Below are positions 21,248 through 32,478 of a stretch of DNA of 64,000 nucleotides, one piece after another. Under the pieces are notes generated by a model. It had not been told where the DNA came from. It saw nothing but the letters and a program-made list of their open reading frames with translations, and ran no database searches. A program made the position numbers and the translations under genes. This DNA comes from Flavobacteriia bacterium (GTDB taxonomy: Bacteria; Bacteroidota; Bacteroidia; Flavobacteriales_D; Crocinitomicaceae), in NCBI GenBank assembly GCA_947446925.1, contig CANFHU010000008.1, forward strand, positions 52,220-116,219, read 5' to 3'. Position 1 is the first letter of the stretch, and each line of letters begins with the position of its first letter.

Positions 21248-23080
21248 TTAAAAGTTTTTTAAAATTTCTTCAGTTGTTAGGGTATATAAAATTCGTTTTC
21301 CTTGTGGTGTAAATTGATGTTCGGTACATTGGAAAAGTGTATCAAAAAGATTGTTTGCTGTTTCTTTGTTCCAAGTTACTTTTTTGGTTGCATTTGCAAC
21401 TGCTATTCCTACAGCGATTTCGTGTGCAATTTCAGATTTATCGATTGTTTCCATCGCTAATTTTTCGGAAATTACTTGAACTGTGTAAAGGATGGAGTCA
21501 TCGTTTAATTCGGCAGGTGCCCCCGTTATTTCTAAACCATCTTCATTCAATGTCCAATTATACCCCATTCGTTCAAGGGTAGTTTTATTTTCTTCCCAAA
21601 GTAGTTTAGCGGAAGCATTGCAATCCACTTGCATAGGAAATAATAATTGTTGTGAATTTAATGCTTTAATGACAAAAGTTTGCATTATTTCATCGTAAAG
21701 GATACGTTCTTGTGCTCGGTTCGTATGTACTACTAAAAATCCACTTTTTGTAGGGAAAAGCATTAGATTACCTTTGACGATAAAGTCTTTTTTAACTTCT
21801 TCGACTTCAATGTCAAGTGTAGGAAATTCTTCTTTGTTTTCCTTAATTTCTTCGATGTTGTAAAAGTTATCCCAGTCTTCTGTTTTGTAATTTGAGGCAC
21901 CAAATCCATTGTTTTTAATCGCATTACTCATTCCTGATGAAACCGATTTTGTACTTGGAGCACTGGAAGTCGTGTTGAATGGATTATAATTTGGATTAAT
22001 AGTGATTTTAGGTTCAATAACAGGTCTGTCGATCATGTCGTAAGGGATATCAAATCCCATTTCTTGTTCAAAATCTAAACTTGGTGCGATATTATATTTT
22101 CCAAGTGCTTGTTTGACAGAACTTTTAAGAATGGCATAAATTTCTTTGTCTTCTTCAAACTTAATTTCTGTTTTTGTTGGGTGCACATTGACATCTATGG
22201 AAGATGGATCCACATCAAAAAATAAAAAATAGGAAGCGAAAGTTTTAGGAGCTAACAAATTTTCAAATGCTTGTGTAATCGCATGATTAAAGTAAAAGTC
22301 TTTGAAAAATCGGTTGTTCACAAAGAAATATTGTTCCCCTCGTGTTTTTTTTGCAGCCTCAGGTTTTCCTATAAATCCAGAAATTTTTACAATTCCTGTT
22401 GTTTCATCTACAGGTACTAATTTATCATTAAACGATTTTCCAAAAATATCCACGATTCGTTTGCGTAGATTTCCTTCTGGTAAAATATAGCAAATTGCAT
22501 CGTTATGGTGTAATGTAAAACGTATTTCAGGATGCGCCATAGCAACTCGAATAAATTCCTCCTCAATGTGTTTGAATTCGATTGCATCCGACTTTAGAAA
22601 ATTTCTTCGTGCAGGTACGTTAAAGAATAAGTTTTTAATCGCGAAGGATGATCCTGTTTTACAGGTAGTTTGTGTATGATTAACTAATTTACTTCCTTCT
22701 ATCTCAAGCGCAATTCCAATTTCGTTTTCTGTTTTTCTGGTTTTTAATTCCACATGAGCAATTGCAGCAATGGAGGCAAGTGCTTCGCCACGAAATCCTT
22801 TTGTTTTAAGTGCAAATAAATCATCAATAACGCTTACTTTACTCGTTGCATGACGTTCAAAAGCCATTCGTGCATCTTGTTCTGACATTCCAGAACCGTT
22901 ATCAATTACTTGAATTAAGGTTCTACCAGCATGTTTAATATATACTTCAATCGAAGTTGCTTTCGCGTCTATTGCATTTTCTACCAATTCCTTGATAACA
23001 GAAGCAGGACGTTGAATTACTTCACCTGCAGCAATCTGATTTGCAATGTGATCAGGTAATAATCGAATTATATCACTCAT
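21248..23080 (-). CDS. mutL: DNA mismatch repair protein MutL
   Basis: IIRLLPDHIANQIAAGEVIQRPASVIKELVENAIDA, GFRGEALASIAAI. Confidence 0.97.
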   Translation of the reverse strand: MSDIIRLLPDHIANQIAAGEVIQRPASVIKELVENAIDAKATSIEVYIKHAGRTLIQVIDNGSGMSEQDARMAFERHATSKVSVIDDLFALKTKGFRGEALASIAAIAHVELKTRKTENEIGIALEIEGSKLVNHTQTTCKTGSSFAIKNLFFNVPARRNFLKSDAIEFKHIEEEFIRVAMAHPEIRFTLHHNDAICYILPEGNLRKRIVDIFGKSFNDKLVPVDETTGIVKISGFIGKPEAAKKTRGEQYFFVNNRFFKDFYFNHAITQAFENLLAPKTFASYFLFFDVDPSSIDVNVHPTKTEIKFEEDKEIYAILKSSVKQALGKYNIAPSLDFEQEMGFDIPYDMIDRPVIEPKITINPNYNPFNTTSSAPSTKSVSSGMSNAIKNNGFGASNYKTEDWDNFYNIEEIKENKEEFPTLDIEVEEVKKDFIVKGNLMLFPTKSGFLVVHTNRAQERILYDEIMQTFVIKALNSQQLLFPMQVDCNASAKLLWEENKTTLERMGYNWTLNEDGLEITGAPAELNDDSILYTVQVISEKLAMETIDKSEIAHEIAVGIAVANATKKVTWNKETANNLFDTLFQCTEHQFTPQGKRILYTLTTEEILKNF

Positions 23081-23086
23081 TGGATT

Positions 23087-24430
23087 TTAATAACCTTTTA
23101 ATGCAAGCATAAATCGTAAACATTCCGTGTAAGAATATTTATTCTTTTTGAATTTTAATTTACCCTTGATTTTAATTTTAGTTCCTTTTTGTTCTATTTG
23201 AATCGACGTATTTTCGATGGATTTAAAAAAATCTTGACTAGAAGTGAATGCAGGGAATATCATTTCCACAAAAGTAGATATACTTTCGGAGCCACTAATT
23301 TTTAACAAGTCTTCCATATCTCCTTCGATATTCAATAAGTATGGATTTTTTCGTTTTATCAGATTAGAAGCATTTACACCAATGAAATAGGAGGTAGGGG
23401 ATAGTGAGTCTATTGTGTAAGATTGATTACCAATTACTAAGCCTTTTTTATTTGTTTTAATTCCCCATTTATCAAAGTTTTCTGTGTATTGGATGTGTTT
23501 ATTCAAATGAAAAGGTTTTTCGAATTCGATTAACATATCTGTCATTGGCTGTACATAGAATCCAAGGTTGTGTGTTCCGCCTTCTTGAATGTTTAATCCT
23601 TGGTAATTCCAAGAAATTGCTTTGATTTTTGGAAATTGTTCTTTATTTAAAATTGGAAAAACTTGTTCAAAAGCAGCAAGATAATTATCCGGAATCATCG
23701 CACATGAAACATGTAATCCGCTTGGTTTTAAACAGTAGGTAGTATTGTTAGGGATGCCTTTTTTTGCTTGTAGTGTAGATTCAAAAGTAAATGCATTGTT
23801 CTCTTCTGAGATGATTATTGATCCTTTGCCGAATGTGGTATTATTTGCTTTAATTTCTACTAAAGCATTTTCAGAAGTAGCATTCAAGAATGGATTTGTT
23901 GTTTTTTTATGGAGGATAGCATTTGCAATTTTTTGTAAATCAGTATCAGTAAGTATTTCATTTGGGGATAAATACGAAATTAATACTCCTACGTTATCAT
24001 TTTCAGAGATTGCAACAACTGTATTCGTGATTTTTGGTGCGTTTTCTTTAAAATCTTTTGGTGATTTTAGATTCACTAATACCCCAATTATTTTTCCATT
24101 TTTAATTGGTTTTACAAATACCCCAATTTCAGAAAGGAAATCAATTCCAATTTTTTTCACACTTCCATCTTTCGATTCTTGTGTGATGTAATTTATTAAT
24201 TTATCTAAAACTACTTGGTCTTTGGAAGTAAACAGTACATCGTTCGCTACATTTTTTACCAGTTTTTTACCGTCGATGCGCATCGTGATTTCAGCATCGC
24301 TTGGAAAATAGGCTAAATTTGTGTTTATAGAACTTTTTAGAAATAAAGAAGATACATAAAATAACCCCCAAATAAAAAGGAGAGAAATAAGAATCGCTAA
24401 AAGTCCTTTAAAGCGTGATTGTGTTTGCAT
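23087..24430 (-). CDS. conserved hypothetical protein, N-terminal TM anchor
   Basis: 447 aa ORF with one N-terminal hydrophobic helix; no recognised motif. Confidence 0.6.
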   Translation of the reverse strand: MQTQSRFKGLLAILISLLFIWGLFYVSSLFLKSSINTNLAYFPSDAEITMRIDGKKLVKNVANDVLFTSKDQVVLDKLINYITQESKDGSVKKIGIDFLSEIGVFVKPIKNGKIIGVLVNLKSPKDFKENAPKITNTVVAISENDNVGVLISYLSPNEILTDTDLQKIANAILHKKTTNPFLNATSENALVEIKANNTTFGKGSIIISEENNAFTFESTLQAKKGIPNNTTYCLKPSGLHVSCAMIPDNYLAAFEQVFPILNKEQFPKIKAISWNYQGLNIQEGGTHNLGFYVQPMTDMLIEFEKPFHLNKHIQYTENFDKWGIKTNKKGLVIGNQSYTIDSLSPTSYFIGVNASNLIKRKNPYLLNIEGDMEDLLKISGSESISTFVEMIFPAFTSSQDFFKSIENTSIQIEQKGTKIKIKGKLKFKKNKYSYTECLRFMLALKGY

Positions 24431-24469
24431 ACGTAAAGATAGTATCTTTGCAAATAATTATAGAGAAAT

Positions 24470-25012
24470 ATGGGAAAATTTTTGTTTTTTATCGCACGTT
24501 TACTTGGCTGGAAAATTGATGCGAATGCACCAGATGGAATTAAAAAAGCAGTAATTGTGGTTGGACCTCACACTTCCAATTGGGATTTTATCATAGGTAA
24601 AATTGCGTTTATGCAATATGGTATACAAGGACGATTTTTAATCAAAAAAGAATTGTTTTTCTTTCCCTTTGGTTATTTTTTAAAGAAATTAGGTGGTATA
24701 CCTGTGGATCGCAAGAAAAACAATCGTTTTACGGAGCAGGCAGTGGAATTTTTTGATGCAAACGATACGATGTTTATGGTTTTTACACCAGAAGGTACAC
24801 GTAAATACAACCCAAATTGGAAAAAAGGATTTTATTATATTGCACAAAAAGCGAATGTACCGATATACATAGCTTACATAGATTTCGCTACTAAAACTGG
24901 TGGATTTCATTCTCTTTTTCAACCTACCGGGGATGTGGATGCAGATATCAAAGAAATTAAATCGATTTTAGGTCAATACAAAGGTAAATTTCCAGAAAAC
25001 GGAATTTATTAA
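24470..25012 (+). CDS. lysophospholipid acyltransferase-like protein
   Basis: VVGPHTSNWDF, GGIPVDRKKNNRF, FTPEGTRKYNPNWKKGFYYIA. Confidence 0.85.
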   Translation: MGKFLFFIARLLGWKIDANAPDGIKKAVIVVGPHTSNWDFIIGKIAFMQYGIQGRFLIKKELFFFPFGYFLKKLGGIPVDRKKNNRFTEQAVEFFDANDTMFMVFTPEGTRKYNPNWKKGFYYIAQKANVPIYIAYIDFATKTGGFHSLFQPTGDVDADIKEIKSILGQYKGKFPENGIY

Positions 25013-27090
25013 TATCCGCCAAACCATTTTTTAAGAAACCATTCCGTTCCGAGTAATCCTAAAATTACACACAGAATCCAAACATAATCCAATAAATTAT
25101 GCGTGGTTTTTTGTTCATAAGAAACGGATGCTATATCCTCGCGTGCTTCAATCGTTGGAATTAATGCTTCAGCATTTTTTAAACGGAAAAATTTCCCATT
25201 TGAATTAGCGGCAATTTGACGTAGTAATAAGTGATTTGCTTTGGTGTCTAATTGTTCTATTAATTGATTTTCAACAATAAAAGTCCCTTGCTTTTGGTGT
25301 TTTTTACCATTAAATACTGTAGAAGCCTTCCATGGATAAGAACCTGCTTTAAGCATTCCTAATGGTAATGTGTAGAAATTCGAGGTCACTCCAAATTGGT
25401 AATTCGATTTCTTTTTATTTTCATTGGTTAGCTCTAATTGAATACTTGGCGAGGTTATTAATTCCATGGATGGATTATAGAATTCGGCTTTAATACGAAC
25501 TTCTTCTTTCGTAGAAAACTTTTTTGGTAACGTAATGTGAAGTGCAGATTTATTTTGTTTCACCAATAAGTAGGCAAATGCTTTTTGAAATAATTGATCG
25601 ACTACTTTCGTGTCTTTGCTTTTTGAATATTCGTAAAATTTCCATTTCCAGATACCTTCACCATAGAATACACCAAAATTTCCTTCTGTTCTTTTTCCGA
25701 AAAATAAAAGGGGTTCCTTTTTTACAATAGTCCCAAGTTTTTGGTAAAGAAGTACATCTATATCTTTGGTGAAATTCAAATCGCCATATTTAACATACAC
25801 TGGAGGAAAGAAACCAATTTCACGTGTTATATCCGTAGGCATTTCAAAAACATGTACATTTTGTGCAACGGATGCTTGCACTTCTTCTGTTTGTTTGTTG
25901 GAGTTAGAATTGAAACCTAAATTTAATTGATTCAATATATTAGTAGGCGTATTGGGACCTATAAAAAAGAAAATAGGTTTTTTTAATGATTTTAATTTTT
26001 CGAAGGTGTTCAACGAAAAGTCTACGCCAGGTTCATGCCAAATGATTAAGTCCGCACTTGCATATTCGTCTTTCCATTGCGTAGAATTTGCAATTTGAAC
26101 TTGTATATTTTCATCTTTTTCAAGTGTAGTTTTGAGTGCTGTAACATCGGGATGTGGAGCGCCAGCTATAAAAAGTACTTTGTTTCGATTATCGATGATT
26201 TCGATATAAAAGGACGATACATTGTTTTTGTAGGTATATTCTTTATCTAGTGCCGATACCTGAATCGTATACTGTTGAAATCCAATTTTGTTTGCATCCA
26301 CCTCAAAAGTTAGGTGTTTATGATCTATTGCTTTTCCACTATAAGTAACTTTTTTGGATGCGATTACTTTTCCTTTGTGTAACAAACTTACAGTGCTCGA
26401 TTGATTTTGTAATTTAACTGCTTCTACGTCTATTTCTACAGGAAATTTCGCATGAAGAAAAGCGAAATCATTACTAGATACATTTTGAATCGCTTGGTCT
26501 TTTTTGGGTAGTGTATCACCAACGCCAATGGTAAAAATTGGTGCTAAAGGGATGTTTTTTGCAGCGTAGATTGGATTTACCCCTTGGTTATAATTTCCAT
26601 CTGAAATAAATACTACAGCACCTATATTTCTGTTGTAGTATTGATTTGCAATTGCTTCAAAACCAAGTTGTAAATTGCTTTGATTTTCCGTAAATAATTC
26701 ACTGTTTTGTTTTCCGAATTTCTCACCTACCGTTAAGGTGTTTATTGCATATTTATCTGAAAATTTAGTGTTGATTTTTTCTGTTAAATTTTCTATATCC
26801 TTCTTAATTGTTGCGCTATCCTTGTAATTTTTCATCGACGAACTTGTGTCGATTAAGGTTAATAAAATTGGTTTTTCTTCTTGGTAGGAAATTGTTTCTA
26901 ATAGTATTTCTAAAAGAAGTAATAAAATCAAAAGTAAGGAGGTAAATCGCAAACTAATGAGTGCATTTTTAACCCATTTTGGTGTAGCTGTTAACCATTC
27001 AACTTTACGATAGAAGAAAATAGTTATCAAGAAACTGATTAACACGAAAGGGATGAGCCACCAAAAACTATATTCTGAAAAAAGATGCAT
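25009..27090 (-). CDS. VWA-domain-like membrane protein
   Basis: N-terminal TM pair, LLTLIDTSSSMKNYKDS, VVFISDGNYNQG, C-terminal TM. Confidence 0.75.
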   Translation of the reverse strand: MHLFSEYSFWWLIPFVLISFLITIFFYRKVEWLTATPKWVKNALISLRFTSLLLILLLLLEILLETISYQEEKPILLTLIDTSSSMKNYKDSATIKKDIENLTEKINTKFSDKYAINTLTVGEKFGKQNSELFTENQSNLQLGFEAIANQYYNRNIGAVVFISDGNYNQGVNPIYAAKNIPLAPIFTIGVGDTLPKKDQAIQNVSSNDFAFLHAKFPVEIDVEAVKLQNQSSTVSLLHKGKVIASKKVTYSGKAIDHKHLTFEVDANKIGFQQYTIQVSALDKEYTYKNNVSSFYIEIIDNRNKVLFIAGAPHPDVTALKTTLEKDENIQVQIANSTQWKDEYASADLIIWHEPGVDFSLNTFEKLKSLKKPIFFFIGPNTPTNILNQLNLGFNSNSNKQTEEVQASVAQNVHVFEMPTDITREIGFFPPVYVKYGDLNFTKDIDVLLYQKLGTIVKKEPLLFFGKRTEGNFGVFYGEGIWKWKFYEYSKSKDTKVVDQLFQKAFAYLLVKQNKSALHITLPKKFSTKEEVRIKAEFYNPSMELITSPSIQLELTNENKKKSNYQFGVTSNFYTLPLGMLKAGSYPWKASTVFNGKKHQKQGTFIVENQLIEQLDTKANHLLLRQIAANSNGKFFRLKNAEALIPTIEAREDIASVSYEQKTTHNLLDYVWILCVILGLLGTEWFLKKWFGGY

Positions 27091-27228
27091 GAATACGAAT
27101 TTATGAAAAAATATGAGTTTATGTTGGAAAATAGTTGTTAAACGTCCTTTTTGTCCGATGGTTGCCTACAACTCTATACTTTTTTTGAAATTGTTGCGTT
27201 ATTTCCTAATAACCTTAAATTCTTCGCT

Positions 27229-27789
27229 ATGCATACTTTGATTTTATCACCTGCAAACTTACATGTGGAATACCAATGGGTTTTAGAGGCTCAATCAAAT
27301 CCGAAAAAATTTGAACCGATTTATCGAAAATATTACACGAAAATTTTCACCTATATTGATCGTAGAATTCAGAATAAAGATTTAGCTTCAGATATTACAT
27401 CACAAGTTTTTATCCAAGCGATTCAACGCATTCACAGTTATGAAGATAAAGGATATTCTTTTGGTTCTTGGTTATTTAGAATTGCACATAATGCTTTGTG
27501 TCAAGAATTTAGGGATTTAAAAAGAAGTAAGGTTGTTGATTTGGAAATCAATCAATTGCTTATGGTAGATGGTTTGGATGAAAGTGCTGATAAAGAAGAA
27601 CGTCTACAAACATTAGCATTGGCTTTAAAGAAAATGAAAAGGAAACACTTGGAAATAATCGAATTACGTTATTTTGAGAATCTCACATTTAGAGAAATCG
27701 GATTACAATTAGGTATTTCTGAGAATACAGCAAAAGTTCGCTGTTTTAGAGCATTGGATAAATTAAAAGAAGTTTATAAAATGATGTGA
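27229..27789 (+). CDS. RNA polymerase sigma-70 (ECF-like) factor
   Basis: FEPIYRKYYTKIFTYIDRRI, GSWLFRIAHNALCQEFRD, LRYFENLTFREIGLQLGISENTAKVR; start trimmed to MHTLILSPAN. Confidence 0.88.
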   Translation: MHTLILSPANLHVEYQWVLEAQSNPKKFEPIYRKYYTKIFTYIDRRIQNKDLASDITSQVFIQAIQRIHSYEDKGYSFGSWLFRIAHNALCQEFRDLKRSKVVDLEINQLLMVDGLDESADKEERLQTLALALKKMKRKHLEIIELRYFENLTFREIGLQLGISENTAKVRCFRALDKLKEVYKMM

Positions 27790-28445
27790 TTCGGGAGGTA
27801 ACTTATATATTTACAAAAAAAACAGTGGAAGAACATTCATTTTCAATTCAAAAAACCACAAGATATTATACTAGTGGTGATTTATCGAAAGCATCTAAAC
27901 TCTTGGTTGTACTGCATGGATACGGACAATCTGCATCTTTTTTCTTGAAGAAATTTGAATTTTTAGTAGCAAAAGGATATTTTATCGTAGCGCCGGAAGG
28001 AATGCATCGTTTTTATTTAGAAGGAACAAGCGGTAGAGTTGGAGCATCCTGGATGACGCGAGAAGCACGATTGGATGATATTCAGGATAATTTAAACTAT
28101 TTGGAAGGGCTGGTAGGTAAGTTCACCGAACAAAATTCTTTTTTAAGTGTCGATGTATTAGGCTTTTCACAAGGTGCTGCCACCACGACGCGCTGGTTTG
28201 AACATAGTAAATTTTCTTTTCGTTCGTTGGTACTTTGGGCTTCTGTTTTTCCGGAGGATGTTCACTCAGATTTTTCTAGGAATCATGCATCAAAATGCTT
28301 TTTTGTCCTAGGTACAAATGATCCTTATTTTGATATTGAAACCGAAAAAGAAACTTTAAATACGTATGAGAAATTAAAATTTGAGATCATTCGATTTGAA
28401 GGAAAACATGAAATGAATCAAGAAATTTTAGATTCTCTTTTTTAA
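27786..28445 (+). CDS. alpha/beta hydrolase (phospholipase/carboxylesterase-like)
   Basis: LLVVLHGYGQSASFF, VDVLGFSQGAAT, GTNDPYF; start overlaps stop of sigma gene (GTGA). Confidence 0.85.
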   Translation: MIREVTYIFTKKTVEEHSFSIQKTTRYYTSGDLSKASKLLVVLHGYGQSASFFLKKFEFLVAKGYFIVAPEGMHRFYLEGTSGRVGASWMTREARLDDIQDNLNYLEGLVGKFTEQNSFLSVDVLGFSQGAATTTRWFEHSKFSFRSLVLWASVFPEDVHSDFSRNHASKCFFVLGTNDPYFDIETEKETLNTYEKLKFEIIRFEGKHEMNQEILDSLF

Positions 28446-29405
28446 TTATTTACAAATTAGGGTATAATAGGTGGTAGAAAATCCACCAAAATATCCAAGT
28501 GCACCACCAGTAATATTTGTTGGTATGTTGATTGGAATAGAGAATGGGTTGGTTCCATTATTCACCTGCACATATTTTTTTTCAAGAAAATTAAAAGTAG
28601 ACTTATCCAAGCTAGAAAATTTGATAAGAACTGTATCATTCTTCTTGTACAAACCGCGGAATTGTTCTGGTATCGAGGTATCTCGCCAAGTTCTCGGATT
28701 TTCATAAAAGAACTCAAAACTTACGCCATTGATAAATTGATCGTCGAAAACAGGATTTCCAGTTTTATGGAATTTTAAATCCTCCGATTTACCGTCTTTT
28801 CCGATATTAGTTCGTAAAACTTCCCAAAAATAAGCGTTATACTTTTCGATTGGGTCTGTTAAATGCGCATATGCATACCCATACATTTCTGTATTTTTTT
28901 CTGGTTTCCAATATACAGAATCCAAAAAAGTTGGTTCTACAATAGAAGTAGAGGCCGAATATTTTTTACCTTTATATTGAATTTCAATAGAATAGGTTTT
29001 GCCTGTTTGTCCGAAAAATGCAGGATTCGTGGTAGAGTATGCACAAATGTGGTATTTAGACATTAAACTTGGCGGTATTCCAAACAATGCATATCCGATA
29101 TCTTGGAATTCTTTGGGAATTTCATCGGAACAAATAGTTTGTAAAGTATCTGAAATGGTACCATCCGAAATGATAATTAATGCATCTGAAATATAATCTC
29201 CAAATAATGCATCTTGACTATTATTTGAAAAAATATTTTTGGTGGTACTCAAAATAATCAAGGGAGGTAAGCCAGTTTCAATTTTACCATCTACCACTAT
29301 TTTTTCATCATAATTAGGTAATTTGACCGAAACATCTTTTTGACAAGCACTGACCAAACCAATGCTAATTACTAGGATACAATATATAAAGTGGCAGTAT
29401 TTCAT
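28446..29405 (-). CDS. DUF4249-type lipoprotein
   Basis: Signal peptide MKYCHFIYCILVISIGLVSAC, downstream of TonB receptor; start trimmed. Confidence 0.75.
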   Translation of the reverse strand: MKYCHFIYCILVISIGLVSACQKDVSVKLPNYDEKIVVDGKIETGLPPLIILSTTKNIFSNNSQDALFGDYISDALIIISDGTISDTLQTICSDEIPKEFQDIGYALFGIPPSLMSKYHICAYSTTNPAFFGQTGKTYSIEIQYKGKKYSASTSIVEPTFLDSVYWKPEKNTEMYGYAYAHLTDPIEKYNAYFWEVLRTNIGKDGKSEDLKFHKTGNPVFDDQFINGVSFEFFYENPRTWRDTSIPEQFRGLYKKNDTVLIKFSSLDKSTFNFLEKKYVQVNNGTNPFSIPINIPTNITGGALGYFGGFSTTYYTLICK

Positions 29406-29406
29406 A

Positions 29407-31818
29407 TTAAAAAGAAAAATTCCAGGTGACACTTGGGATAATTGGGAAAAGAGAAACTTGTTTTACTTTTAGATTAAAATTGCCTTGAACAATTCTCCCT
29501 AAACCTTGCAGGTACAAAAAGAAAGGGTTGGCATGGTTATACACGTTGTAAATGGAAAAACTCCAATTGCTTCTAAATTGTTTTTTTATTTCTATGAATT
29601 CATCCTTTTCTGAATTATACACTTTTTTTGTTGGCGCATCGAATCGAGTGGCACTAAGATCTAAACGATGGTAAGATGGCATGCGTGTAGAATTTCTTGA
29701 ATTATAATCAAATAATAAGTTTTGATCATGGATATACCAGGAAGAAGGTAGGGTTAAGGTATTTCCTGTCGCAAATACGAATACCGCTCCAAAAGTCCAT
29801 CGATCATTCAATTCGTAGGAACTCACTAGCGATAAATCGTGTCTTCGGTCATATTTTGCTGGGAAGGCAGTTTTTTGAATCTCTGGAAAATAACGTTCCG
29901 TTTTCGCTAAGGTATATCCAATCCAACCGGAGAATTTGCCTACGTTTTTACGAATAAAAAATTCGACACCATAGCTTTTTCCAGTTCCAAAAAGTAATAA
30001 ATTATCAATATTGTCCGTGAGATTATCTTGTGGAAGCGCCCCAGGCTTATATTCAATTAAATTTTTCATTCCTTTATAATAAGCTTCTACAGAAATTTCT
30101 ACTTTATCCTTCCATATATTTTTATAATATCCTAAGGAGACTTGGTAGCCTCTTTGTGGCCTAGCAACTTCGGTACTTGGTAGCCAAATATCCGTTGGTA
30201 AGGATAAGGTACTCAAAGAAGTCAAATGAATATATTGGTAATTGAAGGCATATCCGATTTTGATTGCGCTTTTATCTTTGAATAAAAAACGACTCGAAAT
30301 TCTTGGTTCAAAACCACTATAGGTTTTTATATTTTTCCCATTTTCATATTCTAAACTTGTTGCTTGACCGGGCAATGTATTTTGTAGGTGACGCGTAAAT
30401 GGACCAACAAATTGATACAAAGAGTAGCGTAAGCCAAGATTAACTTTCCATTTATCAGTAATTTCCAATTCATCTTGGAGGAAAAAAGCACTTTCATGGC
30501 TTCGTAGTTTTTGTGCAGAAGGAACATTAAATTGCGTGGTATCTTGTTCTACCGATAAGCTAGATGGCAAAAATGTATGAAAAATGTAATCTAGTCCGTA
30601 TTTGATTTTGTGTTTCGTGAATTTAGTCGAAGTAAATTCAATTTTTTCTCCTAAATCATGTATTTCGGAGTTTAAAACAATTGAAAAAACATCTTGTTTG
30701 GAACCAAATCCAAAGGTGTAATTTGTGGTGTAACTAGTCGCATTTAATGTTAAATTATCGGAAAACGTATGATTCCATCGTATAGCTGCGAGTTTATTTC
30801 CCCAAGGAATTTCCACATTAAAACCTTCTGTTTTATTACTAAAAGTAAATTTATCGATCCCAACATAGGAACTAAAAAATAATTTATCCTTGGAACTTAA
30901 AGTGTAATTTGCTTTAAAATTTAAATCATAAAAAAAATAGGCAGAACCATTGAATGGTGAGGTGGGAGAAATAAAAGGTTTTAGTAAAACATCGATATAG
31001 GTTCTTCGTCCAGCGAGCATAAAAGCCCCCTTTCCTTTATTTATTGGACCATCGATCGTCAAGCGGGAAGAAATTAAACCAATTCCACCTTTTACATTAA
31101 ATTTTTGTTGATCTCCATCGTTGGTTTTAATTTCTAATACAGAGGACATTCTACCGCCATAATTAGCGGGCATTCCTCCTTTGATTAAATTACCACTTTT
31201 AACTGCGTCTGAATTAAATACAGAGAAAAATCCAAATAGGTGAGAGGCGTTATATACAGGGACTTCGTCAACTAACACTAAATTTTGGTCGGGACCACCA
31301 CCACGTACATAAAATCCTTGACCTCCTTCGCTTACAGAGGATACACCTGGTAATAATTGAATAGTTTTTAAAATGTCCACTTCTCCCATAAAAGCAGGTA
31401 AAGTCTTGATTTTTTTCATTTCCAACTCAATTTGTCCCATCGATGGATCATTGAGCTGGTTTTTCTTTTTAGTGTGAACCTCTGCTGCTTTTAATTGTTT
31501 CGTGTTTTCGATTAATTCAATTTCAAGATTACTATTTTGTTGTAAGGAAACAGTTTTACTGATTGATTTGTACCCTTCCGCCTGAATTTCGAGTATATAA
31601 TCACCAGGAGGGAGTGAAAAGAAAAAGTAACCACTTGAATCGGTCAATTCTACATTTTTAGTAGGTTTTGCTAAAATTTTGACTTTTGATAAAGTAGCGT
31701 TTGATTCTTTATCCTGTACGGTTCCTGTAAGCGTGTATGTTAGTTGCGCAATTGAAAAAAGAGGTGTAATAAAGCTAAATAGCAGTGCTAGAAAAGGTAA
31801 AAATATTTTTTTTTGCAT
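29407..31818 (-). CDS. TonB-dependent receptor with carboxypeptidase-like N-terminal domain
   Basis: YTLTGTVQDKESNATLSKVKI, GEVDILKTIQLLPGVSSVSEGGQGFYVRGGGPDQNLVLVDEVPVYN. Confidence 0.95.
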   Translation of the reverse strand: MQKKIFLPFLALLFSFITPLFSIAQLTYTLTGTVQDKESNATLSKVKILAKPTKNVELTDSSGYFFFSLPPGDYILEIQAEGYKSISKTVSLQQNSNLEIELIENTKQLKAAEVHTKKKNQLNDPSMGQIELEMKKIKTLPAFMGEVDILKTIQLLPGVSSVSEGGQGFYVRGGGPDQNLVLVDEVPVYNASHLFGFFSVFNSDAVKSGNLIKGGMPANYGGRMSSVLEIKTNDGDQQKFNVKGGIGLISSRLTIDGPINKGKGAFMLAGRRTYIDVLLKPFISPTSPFNGSAYFFYDLNFKANYTLSSKDKLFFSSYVGIDKFTFSNKTEGFNVEIPWGNKLAAIRWNHTFSDNLTLNATSYTTNYTFGFGSKQDVFSIVLNSEIHDLGEKIEFTSTKFTKHKIKYGLDYIFHTFLPSSLSVEQDTTQFNVPSAQKLRSHESAFFLQDELEITDKWKVNLGLRYSLYQFVGPFTRHLQNTLPGQATSLEYENGKNIKTYSGFEPRISSRFLFKDKSAIKIGYAFNYQYIHLTSLSTLSLPTDIWLPSTEVARPQRGYQVSLGYYKNIWKDKVEISVEAYYKGMKNLIEYKPGALPQDNLTDNIDNLLLFGTGKSYGVEFFIRKNVGKFSGWIGYTLAKTERYFPEIQKTAFPAKYDRRHDLSLVSSYELNDRWTFGAVFVFATGNTLTLPSSWYIHDQNLLFDYNSRNSTRMPSYHRLDLSATRFDAPTKKVYNSEKDEFIEIKKQFRSNWSFSIYNVYNHANPFFLYLQGLGRIVQGNFNLKVKQVSLFPIIPSVTWNFSF

Positions 31819-32478
31819 TTATCGCGAACCGAAAATGGTACTACCCACACGAACCATGGTACTTCCTTCTTCCATGGCTATTTTATAATCACCGCTCATA
31901 CCCATGGATAATTCTTTGAATTCAGGATAGAATTTAAAATAATGACTTTTAATTAGTTGGAAGTAATTGTGTAGCGTTTGAAATTCTTCATGAATTTGAT
32001 TTTCATCTTCTGTGAAAGATGCCATTCCCATAACACCATGTATGGCAACATGTTGTAATTCTACAAATTCGTTGGATTCTAGCATTTCTTGTGCTTCTTC
32101 GAAAGAAAAGCCAAATTTAGTTTCCTCTTGTGCAATATGAAATTGAAGTAGGCAAGGAATAATTCGATTACATTTTACTCCTTCTTTATTGATTTCTTTC
32201 AAAAGTTTGAAACTATCCACCCCATGAATCAAATGAACAAACGGAGCAATATATTTTACTTTGTTGGATTGCAAATGACCGATTAAATGCCATTCTATAT
32301 CTTTTGGTAAAACTTCATATTTCTCTACGAGTTCTTGCACTTTATTTTCTCCAAAAGCACGCTGACCAGCATCGTATAAGGTTTGTATATCACTCGCAGG
32401 TTTAGTTTTGGAAACTGCAATGAGTGAAACATGCTCTATTAAAGAATCTTGGACGTTTAGTAAGTTTTTAACAATCAT
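31819..32478 (-). CDS. YggS/PROSC family PLP homeostasis protein
   Basis: LIAVSKTKPASDIQTLYDAGQRAFGENKVQEL, WHLIGHLQSNKVKYI, SMGMSGDY. Confidence 0.95.
   Translation of the reverse strand: MIVKNLLNVQDSLIEHVSLIAVSKTKPASDIQTLYDAGQRAFGENKVQELVEKYEVLPKDIEWHLIGHLQSNKVKYIAPFVHLIHGVDSFKLLKEINKEGVKCNRIIPCLLQFHIAQEETKFGFSFEEAQEMLESNEFVELQHVAIHGVMGMASFTEDENQIHEEFQTLHNYFQLIKSHYFKFYPEFKELSMGMSGDYKIAMEEGSTMVRVGSTIFGSR

Noticed and set aside
19546-23080. Tandem rhomboid proteases next to mutL as a novel system
   Set aside because: Looks like ordinary housekeeping gene order; nothing in the sequence suggests an unusual function.
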